This document shows positions 1 through 9,060 of a stretch of DNA of 33,050 nucleotides, piece by piece (position 1 is the first letter of the stretch; every line of letters starts with the position of its first letter). Below the pieces are notes generated by a model. The model did no database searches and was not told where the DNA came from. It saw only the letters and a list, made by a program, of their open reading frames with translations. Source of the DNA: Pseudomonadota bacterium (GTDB lineage Bacteria; Pseudomonadota; Gammaproteobacteria; Xanthomonadales; Rhodanobacteraceae); assembly GCA_021780735.1 (NCBI GenBank), contig JAJXYE010000002.1, forward strand, positions 1-33,050, given 5' to 3'. The translations under genes were made by a program, and so were the position numbers.

Positions 1-2
1 CT

Positions 3-503
3 TCAGAACGTCAAAGTGACGGTCAGGGTATCGGTGTAAGTGCCAGCGCCCACATCCTGGCCACCGGGCAACTGTCCGTACATGGTGCCGGTGAATGTCG
101 TGCCGCTCGGGTAGCCGCCGGAATTGCCGCACGGCGATCCCGAACCCCTGCCGTAGCACGCGTAAAGGTAGTAGCTGCCGCCGGTGCCGTTGCCCAGAAT
201 CGCCGTGTAACCGGAATCCGCATAGACGTTGTAGCCGAGACTCTGGCCGGCGCGCACCAGGGTGCGGTTGCTGTAAGTTCCGCTGCTGCCGGTGGACAAG
301 GTTACGCTGACGGTGTCTCCCTTGCCGGTGTTCGTGCAGGTGAAGCTGATGCTGCCGTTTGCGGTCACCGCGGCGCTCGAGGTCGGGTCGTAGCTGCCGA
401 AATTTATACTGGTTGCGCTCAATGTGCAGGTGGCGGCGTGTACGGGTGAGAAAAGCACCCCGATGCCAAGCAGTAGCGTGCACCGCAGAACGGGGGTTTT
501 CAT
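3..503 (-). CDS. SCPU (spore coat U) domain pilin, second subunit of the fimbrial operon
   Basis: A 166-residue secreted protein of the spore coat U domain family, whose members are subunits of archaic (Csu-like) chaperone-usher pili. A signal peptide is visible (hydrophobic run LLLGIGVLF, cleavage likely after VHA). The mature N-terminus has the family pattern 'CTLSATSINFGSYDPTSSA', and the C-terminus ends in alternating Thr/Val/Leu (TDTLTVTLTF), as expected for strands that exchange with chaperone or neighbouring subunit. Three extra cysteines lie in a Gly/Ser-rich stretch (YACYGRGSGSPC). The start codon overlaps the usher stop by 4 bases (ATGA), so it is translationally coupled as last visible gene of the operon. 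In Csu systems the gene after the usher encodes a two-domain tip adhesin; this one has a single domain, so a tip or adaptor role is inference. Confidence 0.85.
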   Translation of the reverse strand: MKTPVLRCTLLLGIGVLFSPVHAATCTLSATSINFGSYDPTSSAAVTANGSISFTCTNTGKGDTVSVTLSTGSSGTYSNRTLVRAGQSLGYNVYADSGYTAILGNGTGGSYYLYACYGRGSGSPCGNSGGYPSGTTFTGTMYGQLPGGQDVGAGTYTDTLTVTLTF

Positions 504-2794
504 GGTGTCGCTCCGGCGCTGCGGATGCAGCCGATCCTGCCGAGGCTGGTCAGCGGGCGCGTGTTGGTGGGCATGCGGAAGCTGCAGCTCACCGCGCCAT
601 TCGATGTCTCGGCTTGCAGAGTGTAATGGCCCGCCGGCAGATCGGAGAAATAGAAGCTTCCATCCAGTCCGACCAGGGTCTTCATCGGCTTGCCCTTCAC
701 CTGCAGCGTGGCACTGCCGTATTTCACCGGCTTGTCATCCAGCGTCAGCTCGCCGCGTGCTGCATGAAGCGCGTGCACACCAAAACGCACGATGGTTCCG
801 CCCAGGCGAGGCACACTGATCACCTGGTCAGTGGCATCGATCTGGTATTGCAATGGCACACTGCTCTGGTCGATGCCGACCTTGTTCGCCTGGTAGGGCA
901 GCAAGGTGGTCACCAGCAGATTGCCATTGGCGTCGGTCTTCCCGATCGGCTGGTTCTCGCGGGTGATTTCCACGCCGCTCATGCCTGGTGTCTGTACCAG
1001 CGCGTAGCCACCCTGCAGCGCGCGACCTGCGAACAGATGATCGTCCATTGCCACCACGCTGCCGGAAACCAGCAAGTTGCCGTCGGACTGGTTGCCGAAG
1101 CGCTGCCCGGTGAGTTGCACCAGACCGTACCGTCCCTGGTAGTCCAGCTGGCCGATGCCGAAGCTGCCGTCATTGCCGTTCTGCACATTGACGTTGTAGC
1201 CCCAGCCGCTGTCGGTGGGCAGCGAATGCTGGGCGGAAAAGCCGTAGCTGTTGCCGGTGCTGGCGTCATGCGCGGCGTTGAAGCCGATGCTGCTGCGCCC
1301 GAACGGAATCACCAGATTGAACAGCAGCTGATTGTCGCTGGTTCCGGGATGATTGAGCTGACGGTTGAGGCTCAGCGTGAATATCGCGCCAGGCAGGTTG
1401 ACCGAGCTGTTGAGGCCGATGTTGCGCTGGCGCGTACCGTCGGCATAGAGCGTGTCGCCGGCGCTGAGTTGCATGTTCAGGCGGGCTACGGGTGCCCAGC
1501 CTGCGCTGGCATAACCCAGGCGGCGTGCCCGGAACGACGCGGGAAGCAATTCGTCGCCGATCCGGCGGTAGCCGCTGGAATAGACCTGCACCCCCGCCGC
1601 AAAGTTGAAGAAGCGATTGTTGTATTGGAACGCCAGCGAACTGCCGTGTCCATGCACGCCACCGGCATCGCTGCCGGCCAGCGCAGTACTCAGAATGCCG
1701 ACGGGAAGACGCAGGTTGAGCGAGGAGCCGGCATTGACCAGGCCACGTTCCGCTTCGACCCGGTAGCCGGCGGTCACATTGTCGCTGAAGCCGTAATTCT
1801 GGCGGGCCAGCAATACCGGGCGACCCGTGTCGTAGCTGTTGCCCAGGGTCGAGGTTCGTTCGACGCCTAGCTGATAGGCGTAATCGCTCAGGCCCCGCGC
1901 CAGCATCTGGCTGGCGCCGTAATAGTTCTGCTGCAGGACGCTGGTGCCGCCAAACGGATCCTGCACCACCACGCGCACATTGTTCGCGCCGGCGCCCAGG
2001 CCGAGGCTGGCCAGGTTGAACGGACCGGCAGGAACCTGGCGTTGACCGACCAGTACGCCGTTCTCATAGATGCTGACCGTGCCCGGCGCCTGCAACAGTC
2101 CGCTGATCGTCGGCTGCGGATAGGTGATCAGGTAGGGATCGAGATCGTACGCGCGAGCGACCCCAAAGCCGCCGAGCAGGGCCGTGCCGCCCAGTCCGTC
2201 GCTGGAATAGGCGTACTGGTCGCCGATCGTCCAGCGCTGATTGCGGTCGGTGTCGTCGTATTCCAGGCGGGACAGGCCGCGGGAAAAGCCCTGGGTCGGG
2301 TTCCATGACGGATTGGAGTGCAGCAGCCATCGACCATAGGCATAACCCGCGTCCAGGTAGGCGGAAACATTGTTCTGGCCGCTGCCGACAGTCAGCGCAT
2401 AGTTGACGAAGGCGCTGGGTACGGCGGTGGGAAGCAGTCTCGCCCGGCGCGGCCTCAGGTCGACCTGATGGTTGTCGTAGGCCGTGGCCGGGAGTGCCAC
2501 GTTCAGGCGCCCGGCGCCGACATCCAGCTGTATCTTGCTTCCGCGGTCATAAGTGCTGAGATCGATGAATTTTCTTGATCCGATCGTTTGCTCCGGCAGG
2601 CCGTGCAGCGGCAGCAGTGCCCGCTTGAGCGCATCCTCATCTACCAGGATGTGCTGATTGCGCACGACGACGAAGGCGGTGCCATGGCAGCTATCGTTGA
2701 CGCACAACTCCAGCAGCATGCGATCTGGTTGTGCCATCAGCGGACTGGACGCGAGCAGGGCGATGGCGATCAGGGTGAGCTTTTGCCCTCGCAT
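500..2794 (-). CDS. outer-membrane fimbrial usher (FimD/CsuD-like)
   Basis: About 764 residues, the size of an outer-membrane usher, the pore that secretes and assembles chaperone-delivered pilin subunits. I start it at the ATG at 2794 (MRGQKLTLIAIALLASSPLMA), because this gives a clean signal peptide and a GAGAGG-type ribosome site; the ORF-track start 29 codons upstream lies inside the chaperone gene. An N-terminal domain with a close Cys pair (LELCVNDSCHG) is followed by a long aromatic/Gly-rich barrel region (for example SVSIYENGVLVGQRQVPAGPF, typical of the usher plug and middle domain) and a C-terminal Ig-like part ending SLGRIGCIRSAGATP. It overlaps the chaperone gene by 25 bases and the downstream pilin by 4. 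Confidence in the family is high; the pilus type follows from its SCPU neighbours. Confidence 0.9.
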   Translation of the reverse strand: MRGQKLTLIAIALLASSPLMAQPDRMLLELCVNDSCHGTAFVVVRNQHILVDEDALKRALLPLHGLPEQTIGSRKFIDLSTYDRGSKIQLDVGAGRLNVALPATAYDNHQVDLRPRRARLLPTAVPSAFVNYALTVGSGQNNVSAYLDAGYAYGRWLLHSNPSWNPTQGFSRGLSRLEYDDTDRNQRWTIGDQYAYSSDGLGGTALLGGFGVARAYDLDPYLITYPQPTISGLLQAPGTVSIYENGVLVGQRQVPAGPFNLASLGLGAGANNVRVVVQDPFGGTSVLQQNYYGASQMLARGLSDYAYQLGVERTSTLGNSYDTGRPVLLARQNYGFSDNVTAGYRVEAERGLVNAGSSLNLRLPVGILSTALAGSDAGGVHGHGSSLAFQYNNRFFNFAAGVQVYSSGYRRIGDELLPASFRARRLGYASAGWAPVARLNMQLSAGDTLYADGTRQRNIGLNSSVNLPGAIFTLSLNRQLNHPGTSDNQLLFNLVIPFGRSSIGFNAAHDASTGNSYGFSAQHSLPTDSGWGYNVNVQNGNDGSFGIGQLDYQGRYGLVQLTGQRFGNQSDGNLLVSGSVVAMDDHLFAGRALQGGYALVQTPGMSGVEITRENQPIGKTDANGNLLVTTLLPYQANKVGIDQSSVPLQYQIDATDQVISVPRLGGTIVRFGVHALHAARGELTLDDKPVKYGSATLQVKGKPMKTLVGLDGSFYFSDLPAGHYTLQAETSNGAVSCSFRMPTNTRPLTSLGRIGCIRSAGATP

Positions 2795-3552
2795 GCCTCG
2801 GCGCCTCTCGTGATGGGGTAGGGTGGCGAGGTGATCGCCAGGCTCGACCAGGACATTGAGACCGAAGCTGCCTGTGGACAACTGGTGGCTGGCAGTTTCA
2901 CGCGCAAGAACCAGGTGCCGCCGGCCAGCACGTAGTTCTCCACTTCATCGTGCTTGCCGAGCACATGGCCGGTGCGGTCGGAAACGCTGACCTTGACGCT
3001 CTGCGCATCCAGCCGCTGGGTACCGTCGTTGCCGATGCCAAGCTCCAGCACGCCTTTGCGCAGACCTGCCGATCGCAGCACGGGGACGCGCTTGGGTGCG
3101 GCCGGTTCGTCGAACACCGGCAGACTGACCTGGGTCAGTACTTTGATCTCGGGCCGAGTGGCCTGCTTCCCGTCGCCGAGGTTGGGCAGTTCGTCAATCA
3201 AGAGGCGATAACTGGTTTCGCTCGCGCCAGCATCGACCAGGCTGCCGACACGCATCTGCAAACTCTTGCCGGGCGCCACTTCGAGCAACTCGGGAGTCAC
3301 AATCAGGTCGTCGCTCGGGGTGAGCTTCCATTGACCATCGGGCTGCATGGTCCAGAGCATCGGTCGAACCTGCATGCGCAGCGGCGTGTCTCCGCTGTTG
3401 TTGACCGTGAGAATCGCTGCGCGGTGCCTGGCGTCCAGCTCGACTCGGATCGGACTGACCGAAAACGTGGCTGCACGTGCCACTGGCAGCGCTGCGAGCA
3501 AAAGCAGCGCTGCCAGGGTGTGTGTTGCAGCAACAATATGGCGACAGGTCAT
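2770..3552 (-). CDS. periplasmic pilus assembly chaperone (PapD/CsuC-like)
   Basis: A 260-residue periplasmic chaperone that folds pilin subunits by donor-strand complementation. The signal peptide is long (AALLLLAALPVARA), and the mature protein begins ATFSVSPIRVELD, the characteristic first strand of the PapD Ig-like domain. The motif LTVNNSGDTPLRMQVR and the later LLIDELP stretch fit the conserved N-terminal domain including the subunit-binding strand. A second beta-rich domain follows from about residue 150. The last eight or so codons overlap the usher start, giving a tail (RGAEACEGKSSP) unlikely to be conserved. It sits 61 bases after the major pilin gene and is the second gene of the operon. 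Confidence 0.9.
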   Translation of the reverse strand: MTCRHIVAATHTLAALLLLAALPVARAATFSVSPIRVELDARHRAAILTVNNSGDTPLRMQVRPMLWTMQPDGQWKLTPSDDLIVTPELLEVAPGKSLQMRVGSLVDAGASETSYRLLIDELPNLGDGKQATRPEIKVLTQVSLPVFDEPAAPKRVPVLRSAGLRKGVLELGIGNDGTQRLDAQSVKVSVSDRTGHVLGKHDEVENYVLAGGTWFLRVKLPATSCPQAASVSMSWSSLAITSPPYPITRGAEACEGKSSP

Positions 3553-3613
3553 GACTTGGCTCCAAGGGTGGATGACGTCGAGTCAATCACGCCATTGGCC
3601 CTCGGCGACAGCA

Positions 3614-4123
3614 TCAGTACGTGACGGTGGCGACGACGCTGTCAGTGTAGCTGCCGGCAGGAACGTCCGCACCAGCCGGCAGTGAGCCGTAGGTCGGGAA
3701 GTTGAGCGCGGTGTTGACGCTGGCCGAGGTCTGCGACGCCGGACGATTCGCTGCGCCGGTGCCCCACTCGGTGGTGCCGCCGCTGGTCGTGTAGATATCG
3801 TACGGCAGCAGGCTGGCGCCGGACTTCATCTGACGAACGGGCGCTGCGGCAGTCGATCCGGTGCCGGGATTGTTGCCCTGGCCCAGTTCCACATAGACCA
3901 CGTCGCCCTTGGTGCACTTGGCGCTGACGTTGCCCGAGGCGGTCACGGCGGTGGCGGAGGTCGGGTCGTAATTGCCGAACGCGATGTTGGTGCTGCTGAT
4001 GACGCAGTTGTTGACGACGGTCGCGGTGACCTGGAAGGTGGTCGTCTGCGAGGCGGCCGACGCATTCATGGCGAAACCACCAAGGGCGACGAGGGCGACG
4101 GCGAGCAGGGTCTTCTTGAGCAT
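3614..4123 (-). CDS. SCPU domain major pilin, first gene of the fimbrial operon
   Basis: A 169-residue secreted SCPU-domain protein. I start it at the ATG at 4123 (MLKKTLLAVALVALGGFAMNASA), since this gives a textbook signal peptide and a GGAG ribosome site about ten bases upstream; the ORF-track start 40 codons earlier lies in AT-richer leader DNA. The mature protein shows FGNYDPTSATAVTASG, closely matching FGSYDPTSSAAVTANG in the pilin at 3-503, so the two are paralogues. It ends in the strand-like VPAGSYTDSVVATVTY. First position before the chaperone and usher is where the major structural subunit usually sits. Polymer role is inferred from family and order. Confidence 0.88.
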   Translation of the reverse strand: MLKKTLLAVALVALGGFAMNASAASQTTTFQVTATVVNNCVISSTNIAFGNYDPTSATAVTASGNVSAKCTKGDVVYVELGQGNNPGTGSTAAAPVRQMKSGASLLPYDIYTTSGGTTEWGTGAANRPASQTSASVNTALNFPTYGSLPAGADVPAGSYTDSVVATVTY

Positions 4124-4397
4124 GATGAAATTCTCCGTGGGGTTTGGATGTTTGTGAGGGGCCTTAAGCAACCCGCGTGCCAAGAGTCCTTGGTAAACGT
4201 TTACGCCAGCATCCAGGCCGATCGCGAAGGGCCAACAGAACAAGGCGCCGCAAGGGGTTTGCGGTGGCGATGCGGCATCCTGTAGGCGCTCCCTGACAAA
4301 TTATGGCAGTTAAAATTGCGAACTGCGTCACCTTTATACGACAGATTTGTCACCTGACCTTCACAGTTTTTGCCCTGCCAGTCCTCCCGCATCAAAA
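4124..4397. other. leader and upstream region of the fimbrial operon, no gene seen
   Basis: This non-coding stretch holds the 5' region of the minus-strand fimbrial operon. It is locally AT-richer than its surroundings (about 4290-4345). Minus-strand -10-like hexamers are present (CATAAT at 4305-4300, TATAAA at 4338-4333), but neither has a recognisable -35 at proper spacing, so activator dependence or another sigma factor is possible. GTCACC occurs twice (4328-4333 and 4350-4355). I see no coding sequence worth calling; the track ORF at 4201-4395 has no ribosome site and no family features. Confidence 0.4.
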
Positions 4398-4419
4398 CAT
4401 GTCAAGCTTGCTTGACATG
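4398..4419. promoter_or_regulatory. operator 1: TGTCAAG-N4-CTTGACA palindrome overlapping the -35
   Basis: The core TGTCAAGCTTGCTTGACA is a perfect inverted repeat whose arms extend to 9 bases each (CATGTCAAG / CTTGACATG) around a 4-base centre. Its right arm contains the -35 hexamer TTGACA of the promoter driving the downstream operon. A dimeric HTH protein bound here would block RNA polymerase. The XRE protein encoded at 5310-5510 is the obvious candidate (inference). Confidence 0.75.
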
Positions 4420-4440
4420 ATTGAGCCGCCCGCCTATCCT
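4412..4440 (+). promoter_or_regulatory. sigma-70 type promoter of the membrane protein-XRE-hydrolase-ABC operon
   Basis: A perfect -35 TTGACA (4412-4417) is followed after exactly 17 bases by TATCCT (4435-4440), matching TATAAT at four of six positions. The predicted start of transcription is near 4447, inside operator 2. The resulting leader before the ATG at 4611 is about 160 nt and shows no structure I recognise. Confidence 0.7.
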
Positions 4441-4445
4441 GCGAA

Positions 4446-4463
4446 TGTCAAGTTCGCTTGACA
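4446..4463. promoter_or_regulatory. operator 2: second TGTCAAG-N4-CTTGACA palindrome at the predicted +1
   Basis: TGTCAAGTTCGCTTGACA repeats operator 1 with identical 7-base arms; only the 4-base centre differs at two positions (TTCG against CTTG). The two copies are 46 bases apart, about 4.4 helical turns, and bracket the promoter. Identical arms with a drifting centre indicate selection for a two-fold symmetric binding site. Confidence 0.72.
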
Positions 4464-4610
4464 CAAGGGCGCGGGATTCCGCAATCGCATGTTCCTTTTG
4501 TGCAGCGGGTCTGGCCGCGCCGCTCCGCCGCCCCTGGCCGAGTGCAGGGTGCGCCGTCGCCATGCCGGCATCTCCCGGACGGCAGTCTGAAATCACTTCG
4601 AGGTCTTTAC

Positions 4611-5240
4611 ATGAAACGTCTTTCGAACCGGCAGTATCAATGGGGAGCCATGCTTTCCATGACCGCTTACGTCGCGCTGGTGCTGCTGGTATGGCCGTTG
4701 GCCCGTGAGGTCGACGGACTGGTGTTCAAGCTGTTGCTTGCGCTGACTCCAGTCTTGCCGATGCTCTACCTGTTCGCGCTGATGGCACGACGCATCCGCG
4801 ACAGCGATGAACTGCAGCAGCGCATGCATCTGGTCGCGTTGGGCATCGCGACGCTCATTACCGGTGCGTGGAGTCTGGTCGGCGGGTTTCTTTCGGCCGC
4901 GCATGTACTGACCCTTGATGGCTCGATCCTGATCTGGGTGTTCCCGGTGATGCTCGCCAGCTATGACGTCGCCCGCATGATCCTGGTGCGTCGTTACGGC
5001 GGTGACATGCTTGCCTGCGACGCAGACGCCAGTGTGCCGATGCATGTCCGCACCTTCGTGGCCGCCATCCTCATGGCTGCCATCGCGGTGTTCGCCCATG
5101 TGAAACATGACGACCTCGCCTGGGGCATGTTCACCGGGATGGCGCTGGTCTTCGTTGCTTTCGGCGTGCTGCTGCTGATTCGCCGCCGGCGTCGTAGCCG
5201 GGCGAGCCAGGGTCGCGATGACGCGGTGGCATCGCGATGA
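4611..5240 (+). CDS. six-helix integral membrane protein of unknown function, paired with an XRE regulator
   Basis: A 209-residue protein that I do not assign to a named family. I start at the ATG at 4611 (MKRLSNRQYQWG), preceded by GAGG; the ORF-track start at 4458 lies inside operator 2 and can be excluded. Hydrophobic segments are near residues 13-30, 36-52, 72-92, 100-120, 138-155 and 165-185, with short charged loops such as ARRIRDSDELQQRM and a basic tail (IRRRRRSRASQ). It is the first gene of the operon, followed after 69 bases by the small HTH gene. Small COG1476-type XRE proteins are frequently encoded next to small membrane proteins in bacteria and archaea, so a sensing or co-regulatory role is possible, but this is inference. 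Confidence 0.8.
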   Translation: MKRLSNRQYQWGAMLSMTAYVALVLLVWPLAREVDGLVFKLLLALTPVLPMLYLFALMARRIRDSDELQQRMHLVALGIATLITGAWSLVGGFLSAAHVLTLDGSILIWVFPVMLASYDVARMILVRRYGGDMLACDADASVPMHVRTFVAAILMAAIAVFAHVKHDDLAWGMFTGMALVFVAFGVLLLIRRRRRSRASQGRDDAVASR

Positions 5241-5309
5241 GCCGCCAGGTCTCGAATTCAACGGGCGCACTGATGGCCATGCGCAAGGTTCACCGGTGCG
5301 GTCGCAGCC

Positions 5310-5510
5310 ATGCTTAACCACGTGCGTGAACTGCGCAGTGCGCGAACCTGGTCGCAGGCTGATCTGGCCGAACGGCTGGACGTATCGCGGCAGACCATCA
5401 ACGCGATCGAAACCGGCAAATACGATCCCAGCCTGCCGCTGGCATTCAAGATTGCGCGCTTGTTCGGGCAATCGATCGAAACCATTTTCGAACCGGGGAC
5501 TGACGTGTGA
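5310..5510 (+). CDS. small XRE-family HTH transcriptional regulator (COG1476/YozG-like)
   Basis: A 66-residue protein that is almost entirely one HTH_3 domain: LRSARTWSQADLAERLDVSRQTINAIETGKYDPSL holds the two DNA-contacting helices, and the tail SIETIFEPG is typical of the short COG1476 regulators that lack a separate ligand domain. It likely binds as a dimer to the twin TGTCAAG-N4-CTTGACA palindromes at 4398-4463 and represses its own operon. Its stop overlaps the GTG start of the hydrolase gene (GTGA), indicating translational coupling. DNA-binding function is well supported by family; the target is inferred from position and symmetry. Confidence 0.88.
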   Translation: MLNHVRELRSARTWSQADLAERLDVSRQTINAIETGKYDPSLPLAFKIARLFGQSIETIFEPGTDV

Positions 5511-7071
5511 ACATGAAAACCCGATCACGCATGGGCGTGGTGGTGGCCATCGCCGTGGCGATCTTCGAGGGCCAGCACGCCACCCATCACCGCGGCACGG
5601 GTGACGCGCCGTCGGCTATCGCGCCGGCCGCCGCCAGCGCCAGACCGGTTCCGGCCACGCGCGCTACCTGGACCCTAGGCCGGGTGACGCTGACCCGCTG
5701 CGAACTTGCGCAGCCGAACAGTGGCCTGAGCACGGCGGCGTGGTGTGCACGTTTCCCCGTACCGGAAAACCGCGACGATCCGCACAGCCGCATGATCAAG
5801 CTGAGGCTCGCCGTGTTGCGTTCACGGGCGCAGGTGGCGGACAAGGACTTGCTGGTATTTCTCGCTGGCGGCCCGGGTCAGGCCGCGACGGAGTCGGCCG
5901 CCAGCGTGGCTGCGGTACTGCAGCCGCTGCTTGCGCATCGCCATGTGCTGCTGCTCGATCAGCGCGGCACCGGTGGCTCGAATGCACTGACCTGCAAGGA
6001 CGCCGCCACGCTGGCGCCGGATGAAGACAGCCATTTCGATGCGCCAAGCATGCGCGACCAGGCCGCAGACTGCCTGCGCCAACTCGCCGGCCATGCCGAC
6101 CCACGCTACTACACCACCACCATCGCGGCGCGCGACCTGGAGGACGTGCGCAAGGCGCTCGGCTCCCCGCCGTTCGACCTGCTTGGCGTGTCCTATGGCA
6201 CCCGGATGGCGCAGCAGTACCTGATGCATTACCCGGATGCGGTACGCAGCGTGGTGCTGGACAGCGTGGTGCCGAACTCACAGGCGCTGGGTGAGGACTT
6301 TGCGCGCAACCTGGATGACACGCTGACTGCACAGTTCGCCCGTTGCAGCGCCGAACCTGCCTGCCGGCAGAAATTCGGCAATCCGGATCAGACCCTGTAT
6401 CAGCTGCGTGATGCGCTGCGCGCGAATCCCCATCAGGTGACCTTCCGCGACCCTGACAGCTACCAGAGCGTCAAGCGGGTGCTGAACGAGAACGCGTTGG
6501 CCAGCGTGGTGCGCATGTTTGCCTACACGCCGCAGACCGCCGCCCTGCTGCCGCTATCAATCGACGCGGCGGCGCATGGCGATGTCGGTCCGCTGCTGGG
6601 GCAGGCCAGGATCCTGTCCGGCAATCTGGCCGAGCTGGCCGCCAGCGGCATGCAGTATTCGGTGATCTGCAGCGAGGATGCGGACATGCTGGTGCCGCGT
6701 CCGCAGGATGCCGACACCATCCTCGGCACGCACATGATTGACGCCTTGAAGGCGGTCTGTTCGGTGTGGCCCAAGGGCACGCGCCCGGCAGATTTCCACA
6801 TGCCGCTCAGGACGGACAAGCCGGTGCTGCTGCTGGCGGGTCAGTACGACCCGGTGACGCCGCCGCGGTATGCCGACGAAGTGGCGAAGGAGCTGCCGAA
6901 TGCCCGCGTGCTGGTGCTCAACGGCCAGGCCCACAGCGTGATGGCTGCCGGATGCGCGCCACGGCTGATCCGGCACTTCGTCGAGAAACTCGATCCGAAA
7001 ACCATGGATGCCAGCTGCCTGAAGCGGCTGCGACCCACCCCGATCTTCATCGATTTCAACGGAGCCACGCC

Positions 7072-7075
<4 letters not shown>
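5507..7075 (+). CDS. secreted alpha/beta hydrolase, S33 / TAP-like peptidase family
   Basis: About 522 residues, related to tripeptidyl- and prolyl-aminopeptidase-like hydrolases with a C-terminal TAP-like domain. Visible elements, in numbering from the GTG: an N-terminal hydrophobic stretch (GVVVAIAVAIF, 10-20) suggesting export; the oxyanion motif GGPGQA (121-126); DQRGTGGS (151-158); the nucleophile elbow GVSYGT with Ser229; acid Asp448 in GQYDPVTPP; and His476 in NGQAHSV. Several cysteines in the lid and C-terminal parts fit disulfides outside the cytoplasm. The start is either GTG 5507, overlapping the XRE stop, or ATG 5513; I report the coupled GTG. The stop overlaps the next ATG by 4 bases. 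Family members act on peptides or amides; the real substrate is unknown. Confidence 0.88.
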
Positions 7076-7802
<727 letters not shown>

Positions 7803-7806
<4 letters not shown>

Positions 7807-9008
7807 ACACGCCGAGCGGAAAGCTTCCGCAGCGCAGTGCCTTGGTCACGGTATTCCTGAAGGAGATCAGGGAGAACCTGCGCGATCGCCGCACCCTGAT
7901 CAGCGCCTTCCTGACCGGTCCACTGCTCGGCCCGATCCTGCTGGTAATGCTGCTCAACATCGCGCTGAACCGTGAACTGGACAAGGCCGAACAGCCACTG
8001 TCGGTGCCGGTGATCGGTGCCGGCTACGCGCCGAACCTGCTTGACGCACTCAGGGCAGGGGGCGTCGTGCCGAGGCCTGCCGTGGCCGATCCGGCACAGG
8101 CCGTGCGCAAGCAGGATGCCGACGTGGTACTGCGCATTGCGCCGGACTACGGCAAGGCCTGGCGACAGGGCGAACCGGTGCAGGTGGAGCTGTTCTACGA
8201 CTCTTCGCAACGTGAAGCCGGCACGGCGGTGGAGCGCGTTGCCAGGCTGCTCGAGGGCTATTCACGGGAACAGGGTGCGATGCGCCTGGTCGCGCGCGGG
8301 TTGTCTCCAGCCACGGCGTGGCCGCTGCACGTGGCCAGGCGCGATCAGGCCACGCCGCAGGCGCGGGCAGTGCTGCTGTTCGCGATGCTGCCGTACTTCT
8401 TCGTCATCACCATCTTCATGGGTGGCATGTATCTGGCGATTGACCTGACTGCCGGCGAGCGTGAGCGGCAGTCGCTGGAGCCGCTGTTCGCCAACCCAGT
8501 GCCGCGCTGGAAGATCCTGTGCGGCAAGCTGGCGGCGATCTGTGCGTTTTCCATCATGAGCCTGCTGATCACGCTGCTGGCTTTCGCCGTGGTCGGGCGA
8601 TTCATTCCTGCTGCGAAGATCGGCATGGAGCTGGATCTTGGCCTGCATTTCGCAGCACATGTGGTGCTGCTGATGCTGCCGTTGGTGCTGCTGCTGGCCG
8701 TGCTGCAGTCGATGGTGGCGGCATTCGCCAAGAGCTATCGCGAGGCGCAGACCTATATCTCGTTGCTGATGCTGGTGCCGCTGATCCCCAGCGCCGCGCT
8801 GTCGTTCCTGCCGATCAAGGCGCAGCCCTGGATGTACGCGGTGCCTCTGCTGGGGCAGAACCTGGGCATCATGCAGCTGCTGCGCGGCGACGGAGTCAGT
8901 GGCGTACAGCTTGGCTGGTGCCTTGCCGGCAGCACCCTGGCAGCCCTGCTCGCCGTGCTGGTGACCGTTCAGTTGTACCGTTCCGAGAAGCTGGCCATTT
9001 CCAGCTGA
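7803..9008 (+). CDS. ABC-2 type permease (NatB-like)
   Basis: A 401-residue permease with the NatB layout: a cytoplasmic N-terminus (VFLKEIRENLRDRRTL) runs into a first helix near residues 38-58, then a large extracytoplasmic domain (about 60-190) precedes a cluster of five or six helices (from AVLLFAMLPYFFVITIF, to a last helix near GSTLAALLAVLVTVQL). The conserved cytoplasmic motif ERERQSLEPLFANPVPR lies between helices, as in NatB and related ABC2_membrane proteins. It is the last gene of the five-gene operon; a 52-base convergent gap follows, containing only a short GC hairpin (GCCCC-TGCAC-GGGGC at 9016-9030) without a T-tract. Confidence 0.92.
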
Positions 9009-9060
9009 TCCGAGTGCCCCTGCACGGGGCGGGGAGCGCCTGCCCTGCGCGGAGGAGGGA

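Noticed and set aside
359-1870. 503-residue plus-strand ORF
   Set aside because: Antisense to the usher gene; low-complexity Arg/Ala/His composition of a high-GC shadow frame and no family features.
4345-4366. Possible CRP site upstream of the fimbrial operon
   Set aside because: TGTCA and TCACA half-sites are 8 rather than 6 bases apart and one is mismatched.
4458-4610. N-terminal extension of the six-helix membrane protein
   Set aside because: Begins inside operator 2 and next to the predicted transcription start; the ATG at 4611 has a ribosome site.
9016-9030. Terminator after the NatB-like gene
   Set aside because: Only a 5-bp GC stem with no T-tract; not enough to call.
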